64,000 bases of DNA, from the NCBI GenBank assembly GCA_028277725.1, contig JANQFX010000049.1, forward strand, positions 40,558 through 104,557. Direction: 5' to 3'. The notes beneath the pieces are model-generated. The model was given only the letters and a program-made list of their open reading frames with translations, had not been told where the DNA came from and did no database searches. Position numbers and translations under genes: made by a program. Below, one piece after another: positions 47,530 to 56,125 of this stretch (its first letter is position 1; each line of letters begins with the position of its first letter). The stretch is from Thiohalocapsa sp. GTDB taxonomy: Bacteria; Pseudomonadota; Gammaproteobacteria; Chromatiales; Chromatiaceae.

Positions 47530-48212
47530 TCGTAGCCCACCGCGGTCCAGGCTGATGCCGGCACCGCCTCTGTCACCGCGGACGCGAACATGAACAGCCG
47601 ACTCTCGGTGCGCGACATGTCCGCCCGATCAATGCGGACGGTGAGCCGCATGGGCTCTGCCTCCATGGACATCGGCTCGTCCGTGCCCATCGGCACGAGC
47701 CAGCGCGCCGCTCGGGCGGCCGGCAGCGGCTCGATCCGATCCGGCAGAAAGCTGTTGTCCCCCAGAAACGGCAGACCATAACGAGACGGCCCGCGGCCTT
47801 CGAGACCGTCCACCACGGCCGCCGCCAGCGCATCGTTTCCGCGCAGTCCGATGCAGGCCGAGAGCCCGGACAGGAAGGCCCGCCGAGCCGGCGCGATGTT
47901 GTACTTACTGCCCCTGCAGGCCGGCGCGTGCGCCTTGCCACTGCTGCCCACGGGATAGTTGTGCAACTGCTGGTAAACACTGTGCCGATCCGGCATTTGC
48001 AGCGCACCGATGGCGAGTTCGGCGCAGGGCAGATCGGACCCGATCAGCGTCATGGCGGACTTGCCGTCGTCGCGGCGCATCTCGATGCCGGCCAGATTCA
48101 ACAACAGCCCATAGCAGGCGGACGGCGTCAGGAAGGGCGCTGTCGGCCTGAAACTGCCGGCGGAGAAGGTCCGAAAGGTCGCGAAGGGCGCTTGCAGGTA
48201 GAGCCAGAGCAT
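47526..48212 (-). CDS. cas5: Cascade subunit Cas5 (DevS-like)
   Basis: The 228-residue RAMP protein starts MLWLYLQAPFATFRTFSAGSFRPTAPFLTPSACYGLLLNLAGIE, the typical Cas5 N-terminal beta-strand plus PTxxAxxGLL segment. Cas5 caps the crRNA 5' handle in Cascade. Similarity to MYXAN/DevS-type Cas5 is suggested by gene order and by the HNYPVGSS-type middle region; this is from memory. It follows cas7 with a 7-bp gap. Confidence 0.88.
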   Translation of the reverse strand: MLWLYLQAPFATFRTFSAGSFRPTAPFLTPSACYGLLLNLAGIEMRRDDGKSAMTLIGSDLPCAELAIGALQMPDRHSVYQQLHNYPVGSSGKAHAPACRGSKYNIAPARRAFLSGLSACIGLRGNDALAAAVVDGLEGRGPSRYGLPFLGDNSFLPDRIEPLPAARAARWLVPMGTDEPMSMEAEPMRLTVRIDRADMSRTESRLFMFASAVTEAVPASAWTAVGYD

Positions 48213-48219
48213 GGCGGCG

Positions 48220-49152
48220 TCACCGCCTGGCGGGCGTAAGCCCAGCGCGATCCGCGACGGTCTCCAACAGGCGCTGCGGGCTGCGCTCCAGGGTTACTCC
48301 CTGCTTTTCGAGGGCGTCGCGCGTGGCGTCATCCATGTCCTTGACGATGCGCCCGCCGAGCAGGAACTCATCCCCCGGATAGTCTCCCTCCCGCAGGTCG
48401 GCCACCAGCTCTGGGAGGCGGTGCGTCTCGCCGTCGACGCGGAAGCCGTAGGTGTCGAAGCCAGCCACCAGGCGCTTGGTCAGTCGCACGACGATCGAGG
48501 CCGGCGCCATCTCGAAGTAGCTGCGCGCGTGGTTGCCCGCAACCTCGTTCAGCTCACCGATTACCTGCAGCAGGGTGCGCGTCCAGTCCTGGTGAGCCGC
48601 GCAATCATCGAGGTTGAGCGCGCACGGGTACTGATACGCGGTGTAGGTGGTCTCGCGGTGTAGAAGCTGACTCTTGTCGGCATTCTTCCAGGGGCTGCCC
48701 ACCTGCGCCGGCGACTGAGTGAAGACCGTGTCGTGCCGATAAGGCTCCAGAGCGACGGCCATGTTCATGCGAAGGATCGAGTCACGCCGGAAGCTGAAGC
48801 GCGCGGGATCGCGTCCCGCCGTCTGCAATGCCTTCGTAATCTTCTTCCGATCGGAATCGCCGGCCGCGACCAACCACCCCATGAAGAAGTCGTCTGCGAA
48901 CCGGTCTGGATCGGGGTAGTCATCGAACTTGACCGCAAGCTGATCTTCATCGCCCAGGCGCTCGCGGTTGCACGGCAATCCCATCCGCCGCAGGTGCTCG
49001 CGGATGGCGTTGCGAATCGCCTCCGGGCTGATGATTGCGTACTCCAAGTTCCCCTTTGCTATCTTCTGAATCACGGCCCGATTCTCGGCGGACTCCCCGC
49101 GATAATTCGCGCTGGGCGCGGCGTAGGTTAGTACAGTGGCGAATAGATTCAT
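48220..49152 (-). CDS. cas7: Cascade backbone subunit Cas7 (DevR-like)
   Basis: The 310-residue protein begins MNLFATVLTYAAPSANYRGESAENRAVIQKI and continues with QTAGRDPARFSFRRDSILRMNMAV, YPCALNLDDC and HARSYFEMAPASIVVRLTKR. This fits the DevR group of Cas7 proteins. Several copies form the Cascade backbone along the spacer RNA. The group name derives from the autoregulated dev operon of Myxococcus xanthus. AAGGAG lies before ATG 49152; the track's longer start is inside cas8's tail. Confidence 0.88.
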   Translation of the reverse strand: MNLFATVLTYAAPSANYRGESAENRAVIQKIAKGNLEYAIISPEAIRNAIREHLRRMGLPCNRERLGDEDQLAVKFDDYPDPDRFADDFFMGWLVAAGDSDRKKITKALQTAGRDPARFSFRRDSILRMNMAVALEPYRHDTVFTQSPAQVGSPWKNADKSQLLHRETTYTAYQYPCALNLDDCAAHQDWTRTLLQVIGELNEVAGNHARSYFEMAPASIVVRLTKRLVAGFDTYGFRVDGETHRLPELVADLREGDYPGDEFLLGGRIVKDMDDATRDALEKQGVTLERSPQRLLETVADRAGLTPARR

Positions 49153-49171
49153 GATATGGGCTCCTTCCGGT

Positions 49172-50872
49172 TCAAGCAGAAACGGCCGAGGTGTCGTCCT
49201 TCGGCTTGGTTTCCGAGCCGTTGTCGCCTTGCGCACTCCAGGAGTGCGCTGAAAGCGCAAGCATTGCGAGGGTCTTGACTTGCTCGGGTTCGTTTAGAAG
49301 TCGATCCGCAAGCAGAAGAAAATCCGACTCTTTCAGGTGAAAACCCTGCGCGCACAGGGTGCCTGTGAAGTACTCGGCGACGTCCTGCGCGCGCCTTGCA
49401 CGCAGCGCCAGAAACGCGTTGCTCGCAACCTTCGGTTTAGCGTCTCGATACCGAGCAAATTCCGCGGGAACGAACTGATGGAAGTCCTTTCCGCTATTGA
49501 TACCCGCCCGATCTCGCGTGCGCTTCTCCACATAATTGCGCACGACCCGATAAATCAGGCTCTGTAGGGCTTTGTCACGGTCCTCATCAAACATGGATAA
49601 CTCCTCATCACAAATATCGGCAATGGTCGCCGAGAATTGCCTGCGCACGTCCGTGCCAAAGAAACGGCCCCTCGGGGTCTTGGGGCCGTGCACGAAATAT
49701 TCCGAAGGAAAGCACTCGAACAAATCGAAGGCGCCGGAATACCACGGACGGCCATCCAGCAGATTGCGTAGTTGCAGCCGTTTGAACAGCGGGTGCTTCT
49801 TGCCATCGCCGCGTACTCGTTCGTAGTCCGCCAGCAACTCCGCCCGCGGCACCAGCTTCTCGGCGGCGAGCTGGCGGACGTTGTTGCCCTGCTTGTGCTG
49901 GTGGTAGAGCTCCACGGCATGCAGACTGTCCGTCAGGTGCGATTTCCCAATACGGCGCTGAGCCAAGTGATATAGGAATTCGAGGCCGCCCTCCTCTGGC
50001 AGATCGACCAATGCCGACGCCGGCCGATAGCCGACCTTCTCGGCATCCAGGGATTTCCAATAGAACTCCATATCTTCGACGAAGGTTTGCAGGTCGGCGA
50101 CCTCCGGAATCGCCAGCAGAAACCCCTGATAGTCCCAAGTGCCCTTGCGCGGATCGATGACTCGCGGCACGAAAACGGGTGCCGCCCAGGGCCAGAAATG
50201 GAGCAGCAGATTGTGTTCCACGTGCCCCTCGAACCCAACCCGCTCGGCGTTCTTGTCCTGGGCGCCGATGAACAGCGACCCGGCGATGGACTCGACCACG
50301 AACTTGCCCTTGGCGCGGCCCGCTTCCGCCTTCGTCAAAGAACGCCAAAGTCTTTCAGTGAAGCCCACGGGTTGCCCGTCCGCCCGGTTCTGGTACTCGC
50401 CTCGGGTCTTGGGCTGCGCCCGCAGTACGCCCCAGAGCATCCCCTGCCACAAACGAAACCAGGGATCTTGCTTGCCCTGGGGGCGCCAGTGGGCAATGAC
50501 TTCGCACTGGGGCCGGAGGTCCTTGTACAAGAACAGCTTGACCTGCTCCTCCTTGCCGTTGCGTTGCACGGCGTCGGTCTTCTCAGCGAGCGGCGCCTTA
50601 CTCGGGTACTTGCTCCGCACCCGGTTGTCTTCCAACGCGCCGGCATAGAGGTCATCGAACAGGCATTGCAGCGAGTCCCGGCTGATGCGGATGCTTGCCT
50701 CCAACGCGTCCGCCCTCTCGAGGACCGGGCCGGCGGTGAGGTGCCGAGCCTCCAGGCTGCGCAGGTGCAACAGCAACCCGGCGAGGCCGGCCTTGTGCTG
50801 TGCGGTCGGCAGGTCGGTGAGGTTGTACTGGAGCAGCAGGCTCTGCTCCTCCGGCGTTTGTGTTGCGCTCAT
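49172..50872 (-). CDS. cas8: Large Cascade subunit Cas8 (Cmx8/MYXAN-like)
   Basis: The 566-residue protein lies where the Cas8 large subunit is expected. It lacks HD and helicase motifs and begins EEQSLLLQYNLTDLPTAQHKAGLAGLLLHLRSL. Basic and aromatic stretches such as RLWRSLTKAEAGRAKGKFVVESIAGS could contact PAM DNA. Assignment to the Cmx8-type family is by overall appearance and gene order. Its ATG overlaps the cas3 stop (ATGA), and cas7 starts 19 bp after its stop. Cas8 would recognise the PAM and recruit Cas3. Confidence 0.8.
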   Translation of the reverse strand: MSATQTPEEQSLLLQYNLTDLPTAQHKAGLAGLLLHLRSLEARHLTAGPVLERADALEASIRISRDSLQCLFDDLYAGALEDNRVRSKYPSKAPLAEKTDAVQRNGKEEQVKLFLYKDLRPQCEVIAHWRPQGKQDPWFRLWQGMLWGVLRAQPKTRGEYQNRADGQPVGFTERLWRSLTKAEAGRAKGKFVVESIAGSLFIGAQDKNAERVGFEGHVEHNLLLHFWPWAAPVFVPRVIDPRKGTWDYQGFLLAIPEVADLQTFVEDMEFYWKSLDAEKVGYRPASALVDLPEEGGLEFLYHLAQRRIGKSHLTDSLHAVELYHQHKQGNNVRQLAAEKLVPRAELLADYERVRGDGKKHPLFKRLQLRNLLDGRPWYSGAFDLFECFPSEYFVHGPKTPRGRFFGTDVRRQFSATIADICDEELSMFDEDRDKALQSLIYRVVRNYVEKRTRDRAGINSGKDFHQFVPAEFARYRDAKPKVASNAFLALRARRAQDVAEYFTGTLCAQGFHLKESDFLLLADRLLNEPEQVKTLAMLALSAHSWSAQGDNGSETKPKDDTSAVSA

Positions 50873-53202
50873 GCGTCAGCATCCTGGTTTGTCGTGAGCG
50901 GTTCCTTCATGAAGCCCAGTGCGGGCGAGTAATGGCTCGCGGGCGCCTGCCGCAGATGGCGCGGCAAGCCGGGGTTTGTGGTTAGCGGAAAGCTCCTCGG
51001 CACCGGCAGTACGAGGCCATCCGCTCCCGGACGCCAACGTGGGAGGTCTCGGTCCAACACGGCGCTCACGGTGAAGTCGTCCGTGTCGCGCAATCTGTTC
51101 GCGCCACCCCGCGCCCAGGGACCATCCACGAGGAAGGCGTTCAGCACATCACGCTCAGGCTGAGCATCCCGGGTCAGATCATCGAGTAGCTGTTCGAGGC
51201 GGGCTTGGCCCACCTGCCGCCCCTCTAGCGCGGCAATGAAGACCTCCGATCCGGCCAAGTCCTCGGCCTGGTACGGCCGTTCCTTGTCAGGCTCGTAGAT
51301 GAAGACCTCGCCCAACGGGCGACCCTGCCGGAGGTGACGATGACAGCGACCCATGCGCTGGATCAAGGACGTGACCGGCGCCCGCTCGGTGATGAGTACG
51401 TCGGCATCGAGGTCGAGGCTCATCTCGCAGACCTGGGTGGTGATGGCGATGCACCCTCCGACCTCATCGTGCGTCGCCGCGAAGCGAGCGACCACCTCGC
51501 GGTGGCGCTCCTTGCGGTCTTCGAGCCTGAATCGGCTGTGATAGCAGAGCGGCGACAGGGACCGCAGCGTTTGGGTCAGGGCCTGGCAGCGGTCCACGGT
51601 GTTGACCACCCAAAGAACGCGCTTGCCGTCGGCGACCGCCCGCCGCGCGATGTCGTAGGCCGCCTCTTGATCTGCGAGTGAGTCGACTTGGTAGCGCGGT
51701 GCCTTGGCCTGCGCCTCTAGCTCCGCGAATTCGGCAAGATCTCTCGGATAGACCTCAAACCCCAGGCCCTCCAGTCGCGCGCGCCGCTGGACCGGCAGGC
51801 TTGCGGTCATACAAAGAACGGGCAGATCGAAGGCCTCAAGAAAACTGGTCAGCACGGCGAACAGGCCGGCATCGAAGCTGTGGACCTCATCGATGACCAC
51901 AACGCTGTCGGCCAGCACCGGCAGCAGGCAAGCGCTTTTGTAGACCTGCTGCATGAAGCCCAGGAACTGGTCCACTGTGGCACTGAAAATGCGCTTCCGC
52001 CACAGACCAACGGCATACAGGCGTTCGTCCGTCTCGAAGCTGCGATCGCCGCGGGGATCGTCCGGGTTGCTGAACATGTCCTCCAGTTCAAAGGCGGCGG
52101 TAGCACTCAGCAACGCGGCGTCCGCCTCCGGTGCATGCGATACATAGTCCTTGAACCCCTCGCTGGCGGTGCCGCGCGTCGGGTAGAGGAAGATCGCCCG
52201 CCCGGCTGGGTTGGCATCCAGTTGGCTGGCGACCCAACGCCAAGCGGCGTAGGTCTTGCCGGTGCCGCAGCTTGCGATCAACAGGGCGCGTGCAGCGAGT
52301 TCCGTAGCGCGGCGTTGAAAATCCCGCTCTCGAAAGCCCTGAATCTGTTTGCGCCGGGGCGCAAGAATGCCGTTCTCGATCTCTTGCGCCTGCAATCGGG
52401 CCGCCGGGAAGGCTTGGGCTATCCAGCTGGGAATATCCTCGCCAGTGCGCGGGAGACCGGAACCCGCCGAATCCGCGACCAGCAATGCCGCCTTCAGGGC
52501 CGGGAGCATCAGGTCCGGTGCGGGACCGTTAGCCCGATACCGTCGAGCGGCGCGTTCCAGTGGCCGCAAGTCACGCTGCACCGCTTGCGCTGCCGACGGT
52601 ATCGACTCGCCCTTCTCTCCGTCGAAACTCCAAACCCGCGGTGGTTCGGGTGGCTCGGGCAGACCGAGCCTTTGCGCGGCCACGCGCAGTAGGGCGTGCA
52701 CTTCGTCCGTCTCGGCGATGCGGAGCACATTGCGCTCGGCACTCGGATACCGTCCGGCGAACTCAGGGTAGCCGACGAACGGCGGCGGACTCGGATGCGC
52801 CTTCAGGTGATGGCAGGCCACCACGCTGATCACGAACTTGGGCTCCAGCAGCGGGTTGTGTGCCAGCCAGTCGCGCATCGGCTGGTGTGCGAGCAGCAAG
52901 GCGCTCAGATGTTCATGCCGCATCAACTGGGCGTCCCGCTCGCCGTGCATGGCGGCCTGGAAGCCGTCGTTGGCCTTGCCCAGATCATGCAGCAGGGTGG
53001 CGGCGGCCAGGTTGGCCCCGAAGACCGACCAGCATTCTCGTCCGAGCCGAAAGAATCGCAACCATGCGATCCCGAGCGCGGTCGGCGCCTCTCCACTGCC
53101 GAATAAGGCTTCGGCCGCGGCGAGTACATCCTCGGAGTGGGCTCTCAAGCCCTTGGGCGGCAACCCCTCCTTGTGCCCCTTGGCGAGCAACATGCTGGTC
53201 AT
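50869..53202 (-). CDS. cas3: Cas3 helicase-nuclease
   Basis: The 777-residue protein has an N-terminal HD nuclease (LRAHSEDV, ATLLHDLGKAND, HEHLSALLLAH, ACHHLKAH). Superfamily 2 helicase motifs follow: ASCGTGKTYAAW, SATVDQFLG, VVIDEVHSFD, MTASLP, TTQVCEMSLDLDADVLITE and QRMGRCHRH. It unwinds and degrades DNA marked by Cascade. ATG 53202 overlaps the cas6 stop in ATGA and is preferred to the track start. An ATG at 53193 is possible. Confidence 0.94.
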   Translation of the reverse strand: MTSMLLAKGHKEGLPPKGLRAHSEDVLAAAEALFGSGEAPTALGIAWLRFFRLGRECWSVFGANLAAATLLHDLGKANDGFQAAMHGERDAQLMRHEHLSALLLAHQPMRDWLAHNPLLEPKFVISVVACHHLKAHPSPPPFVGYPEFAGRYPSAERNVLRIAETDEVHALLRVAAQRLGLPEPPEPPRVWSFDGEKGESIPSAAQAVQRDLRPLERAARRYRANGPAPDLMLPALKAALLVADSAGSGLPRTGEDIPSWIAQAFPAARLQAQEIENGILAPRRKQIQGFRERDFQRRATELAARALLIASCGTGKTYAAWRWVASQLDANPAGRAIFLYPTRGTASEGFKDYVSHAPEADAALLSATAAFELEDMFSNPDDPRGDRSFETDERLYAVGLWRKRIFSATVDQFLGFMQQVYKSACLLPVLADSVVVIDEVHSFDAGLFAVLTSFLEAFDLPVLCMTASLPVQRRARLEGLGFEVYPRDLAEFAELEAQAKAPRYQVDSLADQEAAYDIARRAVADGKRVLWVVNTVDRCQALTQTLRSLSPLCYHSRFRLEDRKERHREVVARFAATHDEVGGCIAITTQVCEMSLDLDADVLITERAPVTSLIQRMGRCHRHLRQGRPLGEVFIYEPDKERPYQAEDLAGSEVFIAALEGRQVGQARLEQLLDDLTRDAQPERDVLNAFLVDGPWARGGANRLRDTDDFTVSAVLDRDLPRWRPGADGLVLPVPRSFPLTTNPGLPRHLRQAPASHYSPALGFMKEPLTTNQDADA

Positions 53203-53819
53203 CCTCGCCACGGGATGAATACACCGCACCCCATCTTCCGGCGCCCGCCGAGCCCGCTCGCCTGTAGACGCAGCGAGTGGTCCGCGCTGAGCTCGCTGAC
53301 GAGCAGGGAGTGTCCAACGATCGTCTTGTCCTTGACTCTCACGACCCGCCGCTTACCACGAGTGGCCTTGGCTACGATGCCGAGCCGCTCCATCTGCGCG
53401 GCGATTTCGGCATCGAAGCGCGCCTCGTCGTCTCCGTTGCGCGTTGTCACGACATGGGCATAGAGCGCGACGGCGGGTCGGAGCAGCCTGGTTGTCGGCA
53501 CGCCGATGCACAGGCCGTGCCCGTCCAATCGGATGGACTGGCCTGCGAGGCCGAGCACGTACGGGAGGTCTTCCGCGGACAGCCGCATGCGCAGCCTACT
53601 CTTGTCCGTCAGCCGCAGTAGTCCAGTGGAGGCGTACTCGCCTCGGATGAGTTGAATCGCGGCCTGATCGGTCTCGTGGAGCCATGACCCCGTGGGCGCG
53701 GACGCGCAGAGCGCAGCGTACAAGGTATAGCCGTGGTCGAGCGGGATACGGTCGCCGCGCAGGCCGAAGGCGCAGTCGACGATACGGAGAGGGTGGTTGT
53801 CGGTGTGGCCACTCGGCAT
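53199..53819 (-). CDS. cas6: Cas6 crRNA-processing endonuclease (MYXAN/Cmx6-like)
   Basis: The 206-residue protein starts at ATG 53819 (MPSGHTDNHPLRIVDCAFGLRGDRIPLDHGYTLY) with AAGGAGG 7 nt upstream. The track's start at 54011 runs through a mini-CRISPR and is rejected. The Gly-rich C-terminal loop in SGLGGRRKMGCGVFIPW is the conserved Cas6 RNA-binding element. Cas6 cuts repeat RNA 8 nt from its 3' end. It is the first gene of the interference operon, and a CRISPR-like single-spacer unit lies 115 bp upstream of its start in the same orientation. Confidence 0.9.
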   Translation of the reverse strand: MPSGHTDNHPLRIVDCAFGLRGDRIPLDHGYTLYAALCASAPTGSWLHETDQAAIQLIRGEYASTGLLRLTDKSRLRMRLSAEDLPYVLGLAGQSIRLDGHGLCIGVPTTRLLRPAVALYAHVVTTRNGDDEARFDAEIAAQMERLGIVAKATRGKRRVVRVKDKTIVGHSLLVSELSADHSLRLQASGLGGRRKMGCGVFIPWRG

Positions 53820-53933
53820 CCGGGTGCCTCCTTGTGGTCTCTGTTTGAGTGGAACCATCTCGACCCGAGCGAAAGCACGCGTGTCCGAGTGGCTACTTTT
53901 TAGCACGGTCGGTAGCTCAGAGAGTGAGCCTGT

Positions 53934-54039
53934 GCGTGGAGCGCCCGAAGGCATCAAAGATGATAAGTGTGTCGACGACGCCGTCGCGACGGGAAAGCAG
54001 GTAGTGCTCAACGCCTTTCGGCATCCAAGAGAAGGATCA
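53934..54039 (-). CRISPR. Mini-CRISPR: degenerate repeat, 34-nt pseudo-spacer, degenerate repeat
   Basis: Read on the minus strand, the upstream unit (54039-54004) keeps the last 22 nt of the array repeat exactly, GATGCCGAAAGGC followed by GTTGAGCAC, while its first 14 nt differ. A 34-nt pseudo-spacer follows (54003-53970, TACCTGCTTTCCCGTCGC...). The second unit (53969-53934) matches the repeat at about 20 of 36 positions, concentrated in TCATC..TGATGCC....GGCG. Its hairpin loop is TTCG in place of GAAA, another stable tetraloop. The spacer contains the perfect palindrome CCGTCGCGACGG. The layout is that of a Cas6-processable single guide RNA upstream of cas6. Confidence 0.75.
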
Positions 54040-54378
54040 GACCGATGTCCCTAGGTTGGCCCGCGACCGACGATCTGCATCAAGAATGTCACTATCACGG
54101 ACCATAAGCCTAGACCGCCCGCGCGAGAGCGCCCGGTGTCGCGGCGGTCGACCGGTTGTGACTCGAAGGTTTCTTCGCAGGTTTGCGCCGCGATCCTGAG
54201 ACGACCGGCCTGATCGAAGACCTCGACGCCATCCGAGTAACGAGCGTACCGCACTGTTACGTCTTCTGTTCCGACGCGCGCGAGTTGCAGCAACCGGACA
54301 TGGCCTAAGCCGTGAGGTCGGGCAACGCTCGCCGCGCGCGCTAGACTGACGACTACGCCAAGCCGGACCGATCTCGCC
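54040..54378. other. Divergent region between mini-CRISPR and AAA-ATPase-like gene
   Basis: The 339-bp region should hold promoters for the mini-CRISPR/cas direction and for the gene at 54379. No strong hexamer pairs were recognised, and no coding frame is supported. Confidence 0.3.
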
Positions 54379-55941
54379 ATGCCCACCCGCAAGAAGCTGC
54401 CCATCGGTATCCAGACCTTCCGCGAGATCCGCGAGGGCGGGTACTACTATGTCGACAAGACGGGCTTTGCGCTGCGACTGGATGACGAGGGCAAGTATTA
54501 CTTCCTGTCGCGCCCGCGGCGCTTTGGGAAATCTCTGTTCCTGGACACGCTGGCGGAGTTGTTCGCCGGCAACGAGGCGTTGTTCCGGGGCCTGGAGGCG
54601 GAGCGGCGTTGGGACTGGTCGCGGCGGTTTCCGGTGGTCCGGCTCAGTTTCGGCGCGGGGGTTGTGCAGAGCGCCGCCGCGCTTGAAGTGCGGTTTCGCG
54701 AACTGCTGCGCATCAATGCCGAGGCGCTCGGACTCGCGCTGCACCGGGAGTCGGACATCAGCGGTCAGTTTGCCGCTCTGATTCGGGGTGCGCACGCCAA
54801 GCATGGCGAGCCGGTCGTGATCTTGGTCGACGAGTACGACAAGCCGATCCTCGACAACCTGACCCGCCCAGAGGCCGCCCGCGAGATTCGCGACGGGCTG
54901 CGCGATCTCTACTCCGTGATCAAGGACAGCGACGCACACATCCGCTTCGCGTTCCTGACCGGGGTGTCGAAGTTCAGCAAGGTGAGCCTGTTCTCGGGGC
55001 TCAACAACCTGAACGACATCACCGTCGATCCGCCCTATTCGGCGCTATGTGGCTACACGGAGGCGGACCTGGACCAGGTCTTCGCGGCGGAGCTGGAAGG
55101 ACTCGACCGCGCCGAGCTCCGCGACTGGTATAACGGCTACAACTGGACCGGGGAGGCGGTCTATAACCCCTTCGATGTCTTGCTGCTGTTCCAGAAGCGC
55201 GACTTCCGCCCCTGGTGGTTCGAGACCGCGACGCCGACCTTTCTGGTGGATCTGCTCCTGCAGCGGGAGGTGTTTCTGCCGCGGCTCGGGCAGCTCCAGA
55301 GCGACGCGGCCCTGCTCTCGCGGTTCGATGTGGGTGACATCGCCACGGAGGCGTTGCTGTTTCAGACCGGTTACCTGACCATCGAGCGCGAGGAGCAGCG
55401 TTTCGGCGAGTATTGGTACCGGTTGCGCTACCCGAATCGCGAGGTCTATCAGAGTCTCAGCAACAGTCTGTTGAAGGCTTGGACGCCCAACGGCCAGAGC
55501 ATGCTCGGCAACAAACAGCGTCTGGGCGACTTGCTGCTCGCGAACGACTTCGCGGGCATGGAGGCGCTGTTCACTGCCTTCTTCGCGAGCATCCCGAACG
55601 ATTGGTATCGCAACAACCCGATTGCGCACTACGAGGGCTACTACGCCAGCGTGTTCTACGCCTACTTCGCCTCACTGGGTTTGGATTTGACGCCGGAGGC
55701 GTCCAGCAACGCCGGCCGGCTCGACCTGGCGCTACGCTTCAACGGCCAGCTGTATCTGTTCGAGTTCAAGGTGGTGGAGTTGGCGCCCGAGGGCCGTGCC
55801 TTGCAGCAGATCAAGGACCGGGGCTATGCGGACAAGTACCGCGGAGAAGGCATGCCGATCCATCTGATCGGCGTGGAGTTCAGCCGTGAGCGGCGTTCGG
55901 TGGTGGGGTTCGAGGTGGAAGAGTTCTCGTCGACAGGGTGA
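54379..55941 (+). CDS. AAA-ATPase-like / PD-(D/E)XK nuclease-like protein
   Basis: The 520-residue protein begins KLPIGIQTFREIREGGYYYVDKTGFALRL and SRPRRFGKSLFLDTL, the AAA-ATPase-like domain with a modified P-loop (RRFGKS). It has VILVDEYDKPI as Walker B and FAFLTGVSKFSKVSLFSGLNNL. Its C-terminus (YFEFKV-type: RFNGQLYLFEFKVVELAPEG...ADKYR) is a PD-(D/E)XK fold. The family is abundant and often multicopy in some anaerobic and phototrophic bacteria, and its role is not established. It flanks the CRISPR locus, so an accessory or defence role is possible. Confidence 0.85.
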   Translation: MPTRKKLPIGIQTFREIREGGYYYVDKTGFALRLDDEGKYYFLSRPRRFGKSLFLDTLAELFAGNEALFRGLEAERRWDWSRRFPVVRLSFGAGVVQSAAALEVRFRELLRINAEALGLALHRESDISGQFAALIRGAHAKHGEPVVILVDEYDKPILDNLTRPEAAREIRDGLRDLYSVIKDSDAHIRFAFLTGVSKFSKVSLFSGLNNLNDITVDPPYSALCGYTEADLDQVFAAELEGLDRAELRDWYNGYNWTGEAVYNPFDVLLLFQKRDFRPWWFETATPTFLVDLLLQREVFLPRLGQLQSDAALLSRFDVGDIATEALLFQTGYLTIEREEQRFGEYWYRLRYPNREVYQSLSNSLLKAWTPNGQSMLGNKQRLGDLLLANDFAGMEALFTAFFASIPNDWYRNNPIAHYEGYYASVFYAYFASLGLDLTPEASSNAGRLDLALRFNGQLYLFEFKVVELAPEGRALQQIKDRGYADKYRGEGMPIHLIGVEFSRERRSVVGFEVEEFSSTG

Positions 55942-56046
55942 CCGATGTGCCTTGCCCCGTCTGGTTGAGCAGGACTCGGGGGCACCCTGGCGAGGGTTGG
56001 CCTGCGCCATCTCGAATGACAACTCGGTGGCGCGCGCTCGGCAACG

Positions 56047-56125
56047 TCGGACTGCGCGCGCCGGGGTCGCGACGCCCTCGCTCCCAGGGGCCGGCAAAAT
56101 GCCGGCGCTCCGGGGCGCAGTCCGA
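56047..56125. terminator. Large inverted repeat between convergent genes (bidirectional terminator candidate)
   Basis: Perfect 11-bp arms TCGGACTGCGC and GCGCAGTCCGA enclose 57 bp with an inner GCCGGC-AAAAT-GCCGGC hairpin. It sits exactly between the stop codons of the AAA-ATPase-like gene and the octaheme cytochrome gene. There is no T-tract, so it may be a dispersed structured repeat rather than a classical terminator. Confidence 0.55.

Noticed and set aside
53855-53885. TGCTTTC shared by the pseudo-spacer and the cas6 upstream region as a guide target
   Set aside because: Only 7 contiguous bases match and they do not start at the first spacer position; a match this short is expected by chance, so it is not claimed as the target.
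53820-54011. N-terminal extension of cas6 to 54011
   Set aside because: It would run through the mini-CRISPR; a strong AAGGAGG precedes ATG 53819, which matches the expected Cas6 N-terminus.
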